A stretch of DNA of 64,000 nt from Haliotis asinina (taxonomy: Eukaryota; Mollusca; Gastropoda; Lepetellida; Haliotidae), in contig NC_090295.1 in assembly GCF_037392515.1 (NCBI RefSeq), forward strand, positions 24,096,501-24,160,500. The letters are read 5' to 3'. The notes under the pieces are model-generated. The model was not told the origin of the DNA. It made no database searches and saw only the letters and a list, made by a program, of their open reading frames with translations. This document shows positions 20,106 through 32,583 of the stretch, one piece after another (the first letter of the stretch is position 1; the number at the start of each line of letters is the position of its first letter). The position numbers and the translations under genes were made by a program.

Positions 20106-23100
20106 ATGCATCTGGAGTCTTTGATCGACGAGCTAGGAGGTTTTGGGAAGTATCAGCTATGTATCATTCCTCTGATTGGATTCACCAAAGTAGTGATGGC
20201 GTCATCGATGATGATGATGGCGTTTGCTGGCGTCAACCCAGGGTGGTGGTGTGAGTCACATGACGAATCGTCTAACACATCATCGATAACTTTGGCAAAT
20301 GGCAGTTACAAGAATTGCGAGTGGAACACAACATGCGTCCGCCATTTTGATAAAGGAATGAAAACGATAGTTACAGAGGTAAGCTAACTAGGTGAATCTA
20401 TGTGGAACACGCTACCGATCTGTGATGTGTGACTGGGCGATAAAGCTGATGATACCCACTTTTTGCTACAGTTTTTCGTTTGCGTTGTTTCGAACATCTC
20501 TGCAAGAACATCACACTTTGCAGCTAGTGCTGGTCACAGAGGTGAATCATGCAAGAGCATCTCCGGCAGACCCTGCCATGTCTACTTCAGCAAAGAGTTT
20601 GGATTGCTCTGGGCACCCGAGCTTCCCTTGAAGTGATATAGATAAAAACACGTAAAGGATGTCGAATCTAGAAGTGTTTTAGAACTAAAGTGTTCCTCAA
20701 AAGCCTGCTCTGTTTTCGACACCCAATTTTATTCTGCTATGACCCATGAAAGCGTGGTGATTCTCTGAAATTCATATGAAACATCGAGCCTGGAATATTG
20801 TTATGCATCATATTAAGCAATAGCGTCCTTGAGGTATTACAGACGTGGAAACCTGTGTCTTGAATTGTTATATATTTCTGTCTTTGCTAACAATGATTGT
20901 TAGGTAGTTCCTCACGAACTTCATGATATAATTGATTTTCCATTCCGATTACATTTTTCACACAGTCTATTATCTATACAGAGAAGCAAGGTATTTCCTG
21001 AAGTTGGGGCAATATCCTGACGAAAAATCAATAATACTTCTTTTTTGTAAAGCAATTGATCACAATTTTGACACATTGTTCCTGTGATGTAATGTTCCTC
21101 CTGGAAGAAATCATCAGCAAAGTGAAATCTTCTGCAATACATATGGTCATATCGTGACTGTGTGATAATGCCATATCGTTCCAGTGGGATCTGGTATGTG
21201 AAAAACAATGGATCGGAAACACCATCATCTCGATTCAAATGGCAGGCGTGTTTGTGGGAGCAGCCATTGCAGGTCACTGTTCAGATGCATACGGAAGAAA
21301 GAAAGTCCTGTACACGGCCGTACTTCTAAACACTATCCTAAATGTCGTTACCGCCTTCTCCGTGTCCTGGGTGATGTTTGCTGTCATGAGGTATGTTGGA
21401 CAGTCCACTGAAACTTTCCAACTTATAGGTTTCTTGATTGGCAGATCGACATGATGGTCACAATTGATAATGATAAGCATTTAATCCAGTACTAGAGTCT
21501 TGGAAACCTTGAACTATTTTCGGACAGGCCTTCTCTGAGCGGGAGACGTGCATTCCATTCGTTTTGACCATACGTTCACATGGTAGCTAGCTGGAAAGTA
21601 CAGTAACCAAATGTCTCGTGTCGACCCCACTGTTGTCTTCAAACATTCTTACCAGCTTTAGTTGGCAGATATCTAAAGTTTAATCACGAAAATAACACAA
21701 ACGTCAAACATGTACAGATCAAAAGAATTACCAAAGGACCTACTTGTGTACTACATTAGCATGCCTGTGGATTGACAATATCATCATCATTGTCATCGTC
21801 GTCGCCGTTGTCGTAATGACAATCATTACCATTATTATCAGTTCATGATCACCATAATTATTATGCCCAGCTGAAGTATCATGTCATCAATACTATCACC
21901 ACTTGTGACTTCACCATCGCCACCAGTTTCATCATCACAAAAGAATCATTATTATCTTCATCGTCGTCGCCGTTGTCGTAATGACAATCATTACCATTAT
22001 TATCAGTTCATGATCACCATAATTATTATACCCAGCTGAAGTATCATGTCATCAATACTATCACCACTTGTGACTTCACCATCGCCACCAGTTTCATCAT
22101 CACAAAAGAATCATTATTATCTTCATCGTCGTCGCCGTTGTCGTAATGACAATCATTACCATTATTATCAGTTCATGATCACCATAATTATTATACCCAG
22201 CTGAAGTATCATGTCATCAATACTATCACCACTTGTGACTTCACCATCGCCACCAGTTTCATCATCACAAAAGAATCATTATTATCTTCATCGTCGTCGC
22301 CGTTGTCGTAATGACAATCATTACCATTATTATCAGTTCATGATCACCATAATTATTATACCCAGCTGAAGTATCATGTCATCAATACTATCACCACTTG
22401 TGACTTCACCATCGCCACCAGTTTCATCATCACAAAAGAATCATTATTATCTTCATCGTCGTCGCCGTTGTCGTAATGACAATCATTACCATTATTATCA
22501 GTTCATGATCACCATAATTATTATACCCAGCTGAAGTATCATGTCATCAATACTATCACCACTTGTGACTTCACCATCGCCACCAGTTTCATCATCACAA
22601 AAGAATCATTATTATCTTCATCGTCGTCGCCGTTGTCGTAATGACAATCATTACCATTATTATCAGTTCATGATCACCATAATTATTATACCCAGCTGAA
22701 GTATCATGTCATCAATACTATCACCACTTGTGACTTCACCATCGCCACCAGTTTCATCATCACAAAAGAATCATTATTATCTTCATCGTCGTCGCCGTTG
22801 TCGTAATGACAATCATTACCATTATTATCTTCATCGTCGTCGTCCTTTGCTTGATTCCAGATTGCTCCTTGGATTCGCCCTTGGGATGATGTTTACGGTC
22901 AACTACCCTTACCAAATGGAGTTTGTGGGTAGACGGTACAGATCTCTGGTGGCATCTCTCCCAACGTGGGCATTAGGGGTGATAACATTTTCGGCCCTGG
23001 TGTGGTGGCTCCAACACTGGAAGTGGCTTCACCTTGCGTCGGCAGCCACATCAGCTCCTTTCTTGCTGGGATGGTTGTAAGTAGTTGAAGGTTCAGTCCA

Positions 23101-26100
23101 AACCAACACTTTCCCTCCCCGTAGCCTTGCAGGAAGGTGGAAAGATCATTATCTTACCTCACACATAAGTGTGGCTGTCTGATGGGCTGAGCGCTCTTCT
23201 ATTAATTTCAATGTACCCCGTGTACAAGCGAGGTGCATTGCGATACACCCCGCTGCCAACGGCATCTCATTCGGTACTTCGTGGTGGCAGTTACCTTTTT
23301 ATCTCGAATAACCGTAAATGGCGCATGATACACGGAAATTACCGATGTTTTGGAATGGAAATCGATGGAAGGGAGATAACTCTAAATCCACTTTTCTTGT
23401 GTCGTCCGATAACTACGAAAGCATTTGACTCTCTTTCCAATAAATACATCTTTGAGAAAACGTTCAAATTTAGTCCCTGTGAATATTAAGAAGGGGAATT
23501 AAATCGCGGCGAGTTTACCAAAGCAATACATACGGTAGGAAACAGCAAGATGCAAGATTCGAATTGTTTGATCCACACAGTTTGGCTGAAGTGTACGATC
23601 CGATACCCATGCTTCAAACAGTTCAAGCTTAACATGGAAGTGCTCGGTAAGATAAATACGTTGTTCACTGGTACCTCGGGGACCATGGGTTGAGGGACCT
23701 CAGGGAACATGAACACACATCGAGGGTACATCAACACATACCCCCTCGTGGCGAGTGAACAACTTATAATACCCGTGTTTCGTCAAAATAACGTACTTGT
23801 AACAGTACAGTTTCTAGGAACAAGGGCCCAGATTTTCGAAGCTCTCTTAGCGCTAAGATAGTCGTAAGTGCCATACATTAACATTAACTTACGACTATCT
23901 TAGTGCTAAGAGCGCTTCGAAAATCTGGGCCATGGACTTGTGAACTCACTGCATCTCAACGAAGGAATGAGGGCCGTTCTGGTTGCAGGGGGATTGGTGG
24001 GGAAATGATTTATCACTTTGATATTGGTTTTCATTAAGACTTGCAGAGTTAATTTTTATGTATTCGATTGTTCAACATCAGATTAAATTTAACAGATTGA
24101 AACATAAATGTAAGAAAGACCACCAGGCATTCGGAAATTTCAAATTCTGAATTATTGATTGGTATTTATGTAATCTCAAATTGGGAACCATATTGTGTGT
24201 GAATAGAGGAAATATGGTAAGAACCTGAATGGAAATCATTGTAAAGCAGATAAAATGAAGAACACTGAAGGAGAAAACTAACCATGTTCTGGAAACTACT
24301 GCTAGGTAATGACCTAACGTCATCGTAGATAGTTGACTAGCAGTCACTCGCTTCTTTTGTATTGTGTCTTGTAGATAACTAGCATTTCCATCGTCATGAC
24401 ATCCCCAGACAATAGCTCTGCCCCGACTTGTCATCAATGATAGGATCGAGACATATATTCCTTGAAACACAGAAACACACACGTTTACCCAGTAGATCCG
24501 ACAAACATTTATCATATCAGTCTAACAGCTTACACGTGATTATTTCTAGAAAGGCTGGGCAAGCCTTCAATACTGTCAAAACATAAAGCTTTACAACCTG
24601 TCGGGCTCATACCCCTCCCCCCCCCCAAAAAAAAAAAAATAAATAAATAAAATAAAATAAAATAAAAAATAAATAAATAAAATAAAAAAATGTAAAAAAA
24701 AATTAAATAAAATTAAAAAAAAAATTTAAAAAAAATAAAATAAAATAAAATAAAATAAAATTTGACTTGCTACGTGCCTGGCTAAAGTGTATTTGATCAG
24801 AGAGGACTTCCAGTCGGCAAGTAATGTGTGTCATCTTTTTATACCCTGTCGCGCGTTTAGCGCAAAGAGGGGAATATAGCATAAGGCCGCTATATCGTTA
24901 GAACCGTTCACTAGATCCTTTTCATAGTTGGTACCTAAGTTGATTAACGTGTAAGAAAGTCCCTAGTCGGGCTTGGTGACCTTGACCTTCATTTCAAGGT
25001 CACAAGAGAACTTTAACGTTTAACCCTTGTCAGCGAGATATCTTAAGAACTGTTGGCTGGATTTTCACGTCCATCTAGCTTCATCTGGCAAAGTGCAGGA
25101 ACTAGTCGTTCACTAAAACCGTTCACGGGATTTTCCTCATATTTAAGACAAAGCTTTATCTAGGGAAGGCGCATGGCCGACTCGACTTCTGTGACCTTCA
25201 CATAATTTTCAAGGTCACGGCGACACTTTGAATATTTCAGCATGTTAAACTGAATTGTCAGCAAGATATCTCAAGAAAGGCTTACTGGATTTTCTTCAGG
25301 ACTGTCAAAACTTTCCTTGAATATTCTTCAATACACAGTTTCTTTATTGGTATTTTTGCATACACTGACATTCATGTCAAGATCAAAGTCAGTCTTTAAA
25401 ATAGTTGTGTGTTTATTTTTTGAAGAACAAGATATCAAGAGAGGTTGAGTGGTCATATTTTTGTTTAACATCTTAAACTTTTATTGTTACGTTTAAAGTT
25501 TGATTTGATAATTTGCGGCCGGGGAGAATGTCACCGTAGTGACAACGCTCGTCAGATTTAGTTTACTGTTCATTTTGTTTCTAATATTTCAGAGAAAGTA
25601 AACTCAGGGTATACTTTTATTTACAATTTAACATATGTCAAGAGGTATAATTCAATCATTTTTTTTAAACTACAGACTTTTTCACCTCTCCAATCTGCAT
25701 TTTCATAGCATCATAAGTTTACAACAAACAACCCGTTTTCAGTTTTGTACCTGAGTCCTTACGCTGGTTGGCTGTGAAAGGACGTCTGGTGGAAGCGAGA
25801 AAGGCTATAAAAAAGATGGCCACCTACAACAAGAAACCAATGCCGGACACATCCATCTTGGAGCTTATTGCTGAGGAGGAGAAGGTGGAGGGCGAAAAGA
25901 CGAAATCATATACCTATAAACATCTGTTCTTGACCAGACGTCTCACAAAGAAAACGCTCATCACAGGCTACATATGGTACGTATCATTGTATCATTAATA
26001 GCCTCGTGTATCAGTTTCTTAATCCAGATCACATTGACCAATAGATATCTATGTTTTAATGTATGCTAGGAGTTGTGTACCATGCTGAGATAATTCTGAT

Positions 26101-28876
26101 TGTGTACATAATTCGTTAGAGTTGACTTTTAGCCTCACCCAAGTAAATATTAACGTGCATACATGCGTTCTGGTGATACCTTGTTCGTTAATAGCAGGGA
26201 TACTCTTTATGCGTTTTTCACGTTGTCTTGGTATTATTTCATTCCAGGTTTACCTTGTCAGTTGTATACTATGCCATCTCTTTTGGCGTTAAGAAACTTT
26301 CTGGAGATTTCTACGTCAACCTGATGACTATAGCATTGCTTGAACTTCCCGTCATGCCTGCAGTTCTACTTGTGGCATCAATGTACGTAAGTGACTAGAG
26401 GGAAACTCTCAGTTTGAACAATAACCAATTTTAGGGAATATTTCCTTGATTTTGAAGTTAGTGTTGCAATATATTACAATATTTATGAAATATATTTCTG
26501 AATAAATGTTGACAGGATGGTGCAAAATGTGAAAGACACGTGTTTATGCGCGTGCGTGCGTGTTTGGACACAATAACCAGCTTTCATTCGTTACCCAGTT
26601 AATTTTCTGTTTGAGATTGTGATACGGCATTGGTGATGTATGTTTCAGATTTGGGCGTAGATGGTCGTGTGCAATTTTCTTCTTCCTGTCTTCGTTTTCG
26701 TGTTGTGGAGTCGCAATATCTAACAGTCTGGGTTAGCTCTTACCCAAAATACTGTGTGTGCGTTAAAAACACGGTTATATATACTCAAAAATAATTTCCT
26801 TAAATAAGCTGTTTCATATAAACTAAAACCGTGTTATATATAAATATATATATACAAACTAAAATAGTATTTATCTTTGAAAGCCAGTGAAACTTTCGTT
26901 TATTTGGCCTGACAACATGTCAAATGTTGTAGGGTTCACATGTCAGCAAAGTCATTCCTGTTCTTTCAGATTTCAATTATTAAAAAATACGGTGTGCTTA
27001 TTTTGCTACTTTGTCTTTGCATTGTGTATATTATTTATGTTCTAGCCCCTCCTGACATAAAGGGTACGCTGGAGAACATCTTTGCGCAATTGGCTAAGTT
27101 TTTAACTATATCAGCATGGGCTATCACGCAAGCACTGACGAGTGAGCAATTCCCAACTGTCATCAGGTATATACCTCAAAACCCAAACCCAAATCGCAAA
27201 CCAGATCACATGCAGTCCTACATGTACTGCAAAGGATTTCACAAAAAACTGCGACTGAACAGAATATTTTCTCCCTACAAAAGGCTGTGCACCTTCAATA
27301 CCTTCATATGTCAGAATTACAAACGTTAAGCTGAAATGAGCCAATTTCTGTTGAAGTCAGGTATCCTGAAACAATGTGTTTTATCAATGCTGTAATTGTT
27401 TCGTTGTATGTTTATGAAGTAGAAATTTTGTTTGTGTAGCCGTGTTATTTTGGAAATGAGCAGATCTGCTGTTCTTATAATGCAAGGCACTGCGATGTTT
27501 CATTGTAACTCCAACTGTCAGTTTCATGTTGTCTTTAATTCCAGGAACCTTGCCTATGCGTTCCAAAACACAGTCGCCAGAATTGGTGGAGTACTGGCAG
27601 CACAGGTTTTGTCTCTGGTATGGAGTTTATAAATATTCAAATTATTGCACTTGCGCGTATGTTTTTTTTAAATTTTTTTTTTCATCCATGCCTAATTCAT
27701 AAAGTGAAGTCCCTACATACCCATGCAGAGAATATCAGTGAGGAATGGATTATAGTGACCTGCACAAGAATAACTCAGGGCCTTCTTGTACTCAACCATT
27801 TTGTGATTTTGACTTTGCCCTGAGCTCTTAACTCATTAATATCAGGATTATGAGTGTCAAAATGTACGTTGAAGGTATGCGTGCCAAGAAAAGTCTTGTC
27901 ATAAACGGTTTGTTTGTTCCTTTGTTTTCAACATAGCGTTAGTTAGTGAGGTTCAAAGTAAACTTTGGACTAGGTCTCCACGTGCAGTCATGTCTACAAC
28001 CCAGCAGAGGAGCAGATAGGGGAATGTGAGACGGGCGGGAGAGGGGAGTTTTGACAGAGATCGTTAAGGAATACTCGGTGTAAAACACTAAACCTTGATA
28101 AGATATCATTTTACAAATAAGCAGCCTTCTAGGGCGTCACATCCCAGGATCTGCTGGATGTTGGATTAGAATCTCAAATCTACCCTGATTACGATCCTTG
28201 AAAAGAATTCTCACGATCACTGTGAAGACTTTTCTCCCGTGAAATTGTGTATACACGGTAAAATAACTCCTGTGTCCATATGGGTTGAGCATGAGAGCTT
28301 GCAAATCCCCTTTATATTTTCTTTACATGTAATAATCTTGTTCTCTGTCTCGGTATACAGGGAGGCAAGGATGACCTCACGTCGCCGTTTGCTGCCATGG
28401 GCGTTTTGATCTTCATGAATGGGGTTGTAACTTTCATGCTCAATGAAACTAGCGGTCATGCGTTGGAGGACACCATGGAAATGAAGATTACAAAGAAGCT
28501 CAGCGACGTAACAGAGGAAATGATCCCTCTTGGAAAGGACATTGAAGGTAATGTAGAGGATAAACCTGCAGCAGTTACGGGGAGTAACAAAGCACACACG
28601 GCAGGCGATGGTGACAAGGCTGTTAAAGAGAATGGCCCTACTGAGACTGCCAAGAACCAAAAGGATGTCATGTTACCAGATTCAGATGAACGGGAAGAGG
28701 ATACCTTATCCGAACCAGCTCGTAACTTGGATGTACCTGATGCTGAAGGATGCGATCCTGATCGTGCTAACACCAATGGTAGGTTTGTGGAACAAAAATC
28801 TGAAACAATTGAAATTGAAGAACATGATGGCGACAAGACTAATAAAGACGGATATGTCAAGGTAGATGACCACTGA
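20106..28876 (+). CDS. SLC22-family organic ion transporter, gene A (9 coding exons)
   Basis: Exons: 20106-20378, 21185-21390, 22861-23076, 25743-25976, 26248-26382, 26649-26731, 27046-27166, 27545-27617, 28361-28876, all with GT-AG introns; they sum to 1857 nt, 618 aa. It is a 12-helix major-facilitator protein of the plasma membrane. Seen in order: TM1; an extracellular loop with WWCESHDESS and N-glycosylation sites NTS, NGS, NTT; the MFS loop GHCSDAYGRKK; EFVGRRYRSLVASLP; PESLRWL after TM6; a cytosolic linker with PDTSILELIAEEEK; EQFPTVIR and ARIGGVLA in the last helices. The tail after ETSGHALEDT is about 135 aa, acidic and much longer than in genes B and C. An intron absent from B and C splits exon 2. 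Substrate unknown; membership of SLC22 is firm, the OCT/OAT/OCTN branch is not. Confidence 0.92.
20379..21184 (+). other. gene A intron 1
   Basis: Donor GTAAGC after GAG and acceptor CCAG before TGGGATCTGG; phase 0. Nothing else recognised within it. Confidence 0.8.
21391..22860 (+). other. gene A-specific intron 2
   Basis: Donor GTATGT, acceptor ATTCCAG. It splits an Arg codon (AG|A) in the sequence that B and C carry as one 422-nt exon; 206 + 216 nt add up to exactly 422. About 70% of the intron is a 165-bp tandem array. Confidence 0.85.
21793..22830 (+). repeat. 165-bp tandem array, about 6.3 copies
   Basis: Each unit begins TCATCGTCGTCGCCGTTGTC; starts are at 21793, 21958, 22123, 22288, 22453, 22618 and 22783, an exact 165-bp period. 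Copies are almost identical; the first differs by TATTATGCCC for TATTATACCC. The last copy is partial and ends about 30 bp before exon 3. The unit is rich in TCA/ATC triplets. Near identity implies recent expansion or homogenisation. Confidence 0.97.
23825..23931. repeat. hairpin miniature element in gene A intron 3
   Basis: A near-perfect palindrome: GGCCCAGATTTTCGAAGCTC at the left end is mirrored by GAGCGCTTCGAAAATCTGGG at the right, and the arms run about 45 bases each around a spacer of about 18 bases. It has the structure of a MITE. A diverged relative is at about 59755-59845. Confidence 0.85.
24608..24762. repeat. A-rich low-complexity tract
   Basis: A run of C then A followed by AAATAA and AAAATA permutations for about 150 bases within gene A intron 3; may be an expanded poly(A) tail of an old retroelement, but no body was recognised beside it. 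Confidence 0.9.
24838..25560 (+). repeat. dispersed repeat, copy 1
   Basis: Begins TTTTTATACCCTGTCGCGCG with a short hairpin and ends near TTTGATTTGATAATTTGCGG. The same sequence order, including repeated CCTTGACCTTCA / TTCAAGGTCAC modules and CAGCATGTT, occurs in the same orientation at 35128-35770. Non-coding; superfamily not identified. Confidence 0.8.
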
Positions 28877-28940
28877 TGTTGCTGGTGCTGTAATTCGTGA
28901 TGAAGCTAAGAAGCCCTGTACACAATACGTAAACGTGCAC

Positions 28941-28946
28941 AATAAA
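28941..28946 (+). terminator. polyadenylation signal of gene A
   Basis: AATAAA 65 bases after the stop codon of gene A; a short 3' UTR is implied. Confidence 0.6.
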
Positions 28947-31900
28947 AGAAAGCAACATGGTGAAAATATCAGTAAGAGAGAGATAGCCGGCACACAGTCC
29001 ACTGCATTTGATTGAATAATAGGGTCTGTAAGTCTCACGAGGAGCTATCGATACTAAACTGGTTCCAGCTTCCTTTGAGCGCGCCAGCTTGCGATATGGA
29101 AGACGTTGCCCAGATTCGGTACCAGATTCACGTGACCAGTTCTGGTTCCAAATAGGAATTTACTGGACCGGACCAAGTGAACGTTGCTTGTCACCGGGAG
29201 TACAAAGATCTTGCGAAGTGACATGACCTACTTACCGGTCCTATTCTACACTGCTAAGTCTTCTCGTGGGAGTGACGAATTTTGAGGATTAGTCACCTTC
29301 ACTATCATTGGACATTAACTGTCGTGACTTGGGTTTCTCGCGCCAATGCGATGCGCCCGTACAATGTGTTGACTGCGCCATGGTATTTGCTTTCACTTGT
29401 TCATTACGAATACAACTACTATTTTCTTTACATCCTTTGCATTGGTATATATTTCAGTGATTAAAAAAATAACCACTTTTGTTAACAATGTAATTTCTTC
29501 AAGAGACTACGCCTTCCCCATCACCGATACACAGAGACATGCTCGCACACGCACTTATCTAAAATAAATATGTAGTAGGTCTAGATGACCAATAGAGAAT
29601 AGTAGTTGTGGGGAAATATTGGTGATCGAAAACTGTACGTGCGGGAATATTATGACATCAGCTAATATCAACATTGGAAATCTATCGATAGCTTGCACTT
29701 GAATAGTGGAATTCGTTATTTGTATGGAGATTTATGTTGTTAAGAACAGCTAGACTCTCTCTGGGAACCGGTGGTACGTATGTTAACCTCGCCTCAGGGC
29801 AGTCCATTTGTGCAATAAGGGTTAGTTAGGCAAGATAACGACCTACTTGAATGGAATTCTCAGGGTCGTAGCAAGACATATATTTGTGTTTGTTCAATAG
29901 ATTGCAAACTTTTATATTTAGATGGTATAGAGAAGGGGGGAAGAGGGGGCGGCTGAGAGGGGCGGCATTTGTCCTCCCATTTTAGGAACAATCGTTAGTG
30001 AGCTCGCGCTCTTTGTTAAGGTGGTAGCTACGCCTCTGATTCTTATATGACAATCTATGGAGATAAGTTTGAAACAGAGGAGTCCACGATTACTAGGACT
30101 TAGATTTTGGGACTAGGTTTTGTCAAATCATCCACTGTCGCTTCACACGTACCTGTTGTGATCTTAATTGAGACAATTATAATCCATATGTGTATATCAG
30201 AGAGATCCAGATGTTCACAAACACGAAGACGCTGTTCAATACCTTCTCTCATGTCAAAATTATCATATTTAAGAAATATGTATTTCTATATTTAAGGATA
30301 TCCTATTAAAACAGTACTTTACGTTAATGACTCCCTTAATAAATCATATAAACAGTACAACCCTATACTCATAACAGCAGTTTATATATCACCACAACAT
30401 ACGCATGTACTTCAAGTTTTCCATTTCGTATTTTGATCTGCAGCCACAGGCATTACCAGCATAACCAACTCATGTTAAAGTGTGTTTGTGGAATCATAGT
30501 TCTGACATTGTACATAAGTGTCTATTTCCCCAGAATGTTTATCTGTTTACACTATTATGTTACGTTTTTGTTGTTTTGTTTGTCATCTAATTTTGTCATG
30601 TAGCCAGCTTATGTGTATACTGGAGCGGCGTCACATTATTCGCCAATTCAGGTTTCTGTTTTGCAATATATAAACATTTTAAACAAGAAGTTTCACTTTT
30701 TGATTTGCCAAACATACAGGTAACTTAAGGACACTTCGCACTCTATCGTGACACCAATTCGTCATTCAGTCTGTCCACTGAGAAGCTCAATAAGCTCAGC
30801 TGAATAAATGACTTGAAAATGCGAGACGCGTCCGTATGGGGATAGTTCCGCTTAAAACATCGGTTCACCTGTTTTGGTTTTTGCTGAATTTTGGGCGACC
30901 TCGATCTCATCGTAGCTTCGCAATAATACACACCACAACGTTTATGAATGACTTAAGTAACCTGGCTTCCTAATCACTACTCACCCGAATGTGACCCTCC
31001 ACAAAAAGGTCCCTGCCACGCGTCACCAAGGCAATGGTGATAACCCTAACTAGGATCATAGGCAATTAATGAAATACACTAAAGCGATGGTTTTTCCGTG
31101 TAAGTGTGGATGATTTTAATTTTTGCAAACTTATAATATTTGAACGTTGGACGTCATCGTTATCGTTTAGTGTTTGTCGTCGGAAGGTTGTTTGAGATAT
31201 CTCCGAACATGGGGGATAGGTACTTATGAACCAGTGTTCATCAAATGTTCTCCCCTCGAATGGAGCCAAACCTTCTGAGTGTGTAATTAAGTGCTTGAGT
31301 GTGACATAGCTGAGGTTATGTTTACTATCAACGGGGGACTACTCTTCTTCGCCACATCCTTCTTGTTCAGTTTAAATTGCTACTATGTAACAACAGCGGA
31401 AGTGTTGACACTACACATTACACCAATGCAGATGTCTTCCTCATTAAAGGTATCTCACGTCACATGCAGTTATCACTGGTTATAATCACCGGTCATTGTT
31501 TCAAAATCAACCAGACCGGACATTCCCCAACAAAGCAGGGTCACTTTGCAATGTATTACGTTAAGCTTGACACTCTCACTCACAGGTTATATCCATGCAC
31601 AGATTATATTACATTCTTTATGACATTTATGATTCACAGGAAAGCTGGGACCACGACTCATCTTTACTGTGAACAGACTTTGACTAAAAACTACTCAGGG
31701 GTGATCGCTAATCCCTTGTTAAATCCTTGAGACAACATTCGGACATTAAGGTTAAATCTTTTAAGACTACATGGATGTTCCGTCACAAGTGGACAATCCG
31801 TCAGAGTCTACGTTCGCTTGTCTTGACTGCCAACTTTACTTGATAAGCCTAATGTACCACATGTCCGGAGAGAGAAGTAAACATTATTCTTTGATAACAG

Positions 31901-32428
31901 CTGTCCGTGAAAACCGTTAGGTAATTTTAGCTATCTCTCCATTATCAAGTCTTTCAAAGGCAATCTCAAGATTCAGATAGTCAGCGCAGTAGAAGTAGTG
32001 TTTAGAGAAGTTGAGTAGTGTTCAAAGAAGTGACCTTTGAACGGACGACCATATCACGAACCCTGAAAGCATCGTGGTATAAGCAACGTTCCTTATTCGG
32101 GGTATTTCACTCATGTAGTGTACCGAATAGAATAAAGACTGGTTTCTCATAGACGCTTCTCCTGGTAAGTCATAGTCATGTAATTCGTTGTATGTTTTTA
32201 TTACCATTCCATACTGTTAGTTTACTCCAGAAGCATAATTTGAACTGCAGTATAGATAAAGTACACCAGACCATTATGTGTTATAGTTAGCTCCGATCAC
32301 GTACCGCTAATCGAAAAGTTCAGTGCACATCAACATTGTATAGCGTATTGACTTTATATAAGTTCAGTAAATCTACAAATCGGGCTCGTGGACGCAAAGT
32401 AATTCTTGTGCACGTATCGTATTTATAT

Positions 32429-32583
32429 TCATGGAAAGAAATAAGGGAACACGTGAATGCTGCTTTATCCATTTCCAGATTTTTACCCACTGTGCAAACA
32501 ATAAAAAAAAACTTGTAAAGAAGTCTGGAAAAGAACAAATGAACACTCGTACTTTCGTGTGTTCCCTTATTTGTTTCCATGAT
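32429..32583. repeat. palindromic miniature element
   Basis: CATGGAAAGAAATAAGGGAA at the left is inverted as TTCCCTTATTTGTTTCCATG at the right (one mismatch in 20), with weaker pairing continuing inward to CCAGA/TCTGG. The short ORFs on both strands here mirror each other because of the palindrome. Confidence 0.75.

Noticed and set aside
21793-22830. Possible CRISPR-like array
   Set aside because: Units are 165 bp and directly adjoining, with no distinct spacers; this is a satellite in a eukaryotic intron.
22706-23080. A 124-codon ORF running from the satellite into gene A exon 3
   Set aside because: Its first part is translated 165-bp satellite, and a stop lies in the same frame of every full unit; the real coding part starts at 22861 after a clear acceptor.
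23193-23489. A 106-codon ORF in gene A intron 3
   Set aside because: No recognisable domain, and it lies between two exons supported by splice sites and homology.
28456-28860. A 134-codon minus-strand ORF
   Set aside because: It lies exactly opposite the acidic tail of gene A and is explained by that tail's codon bias.
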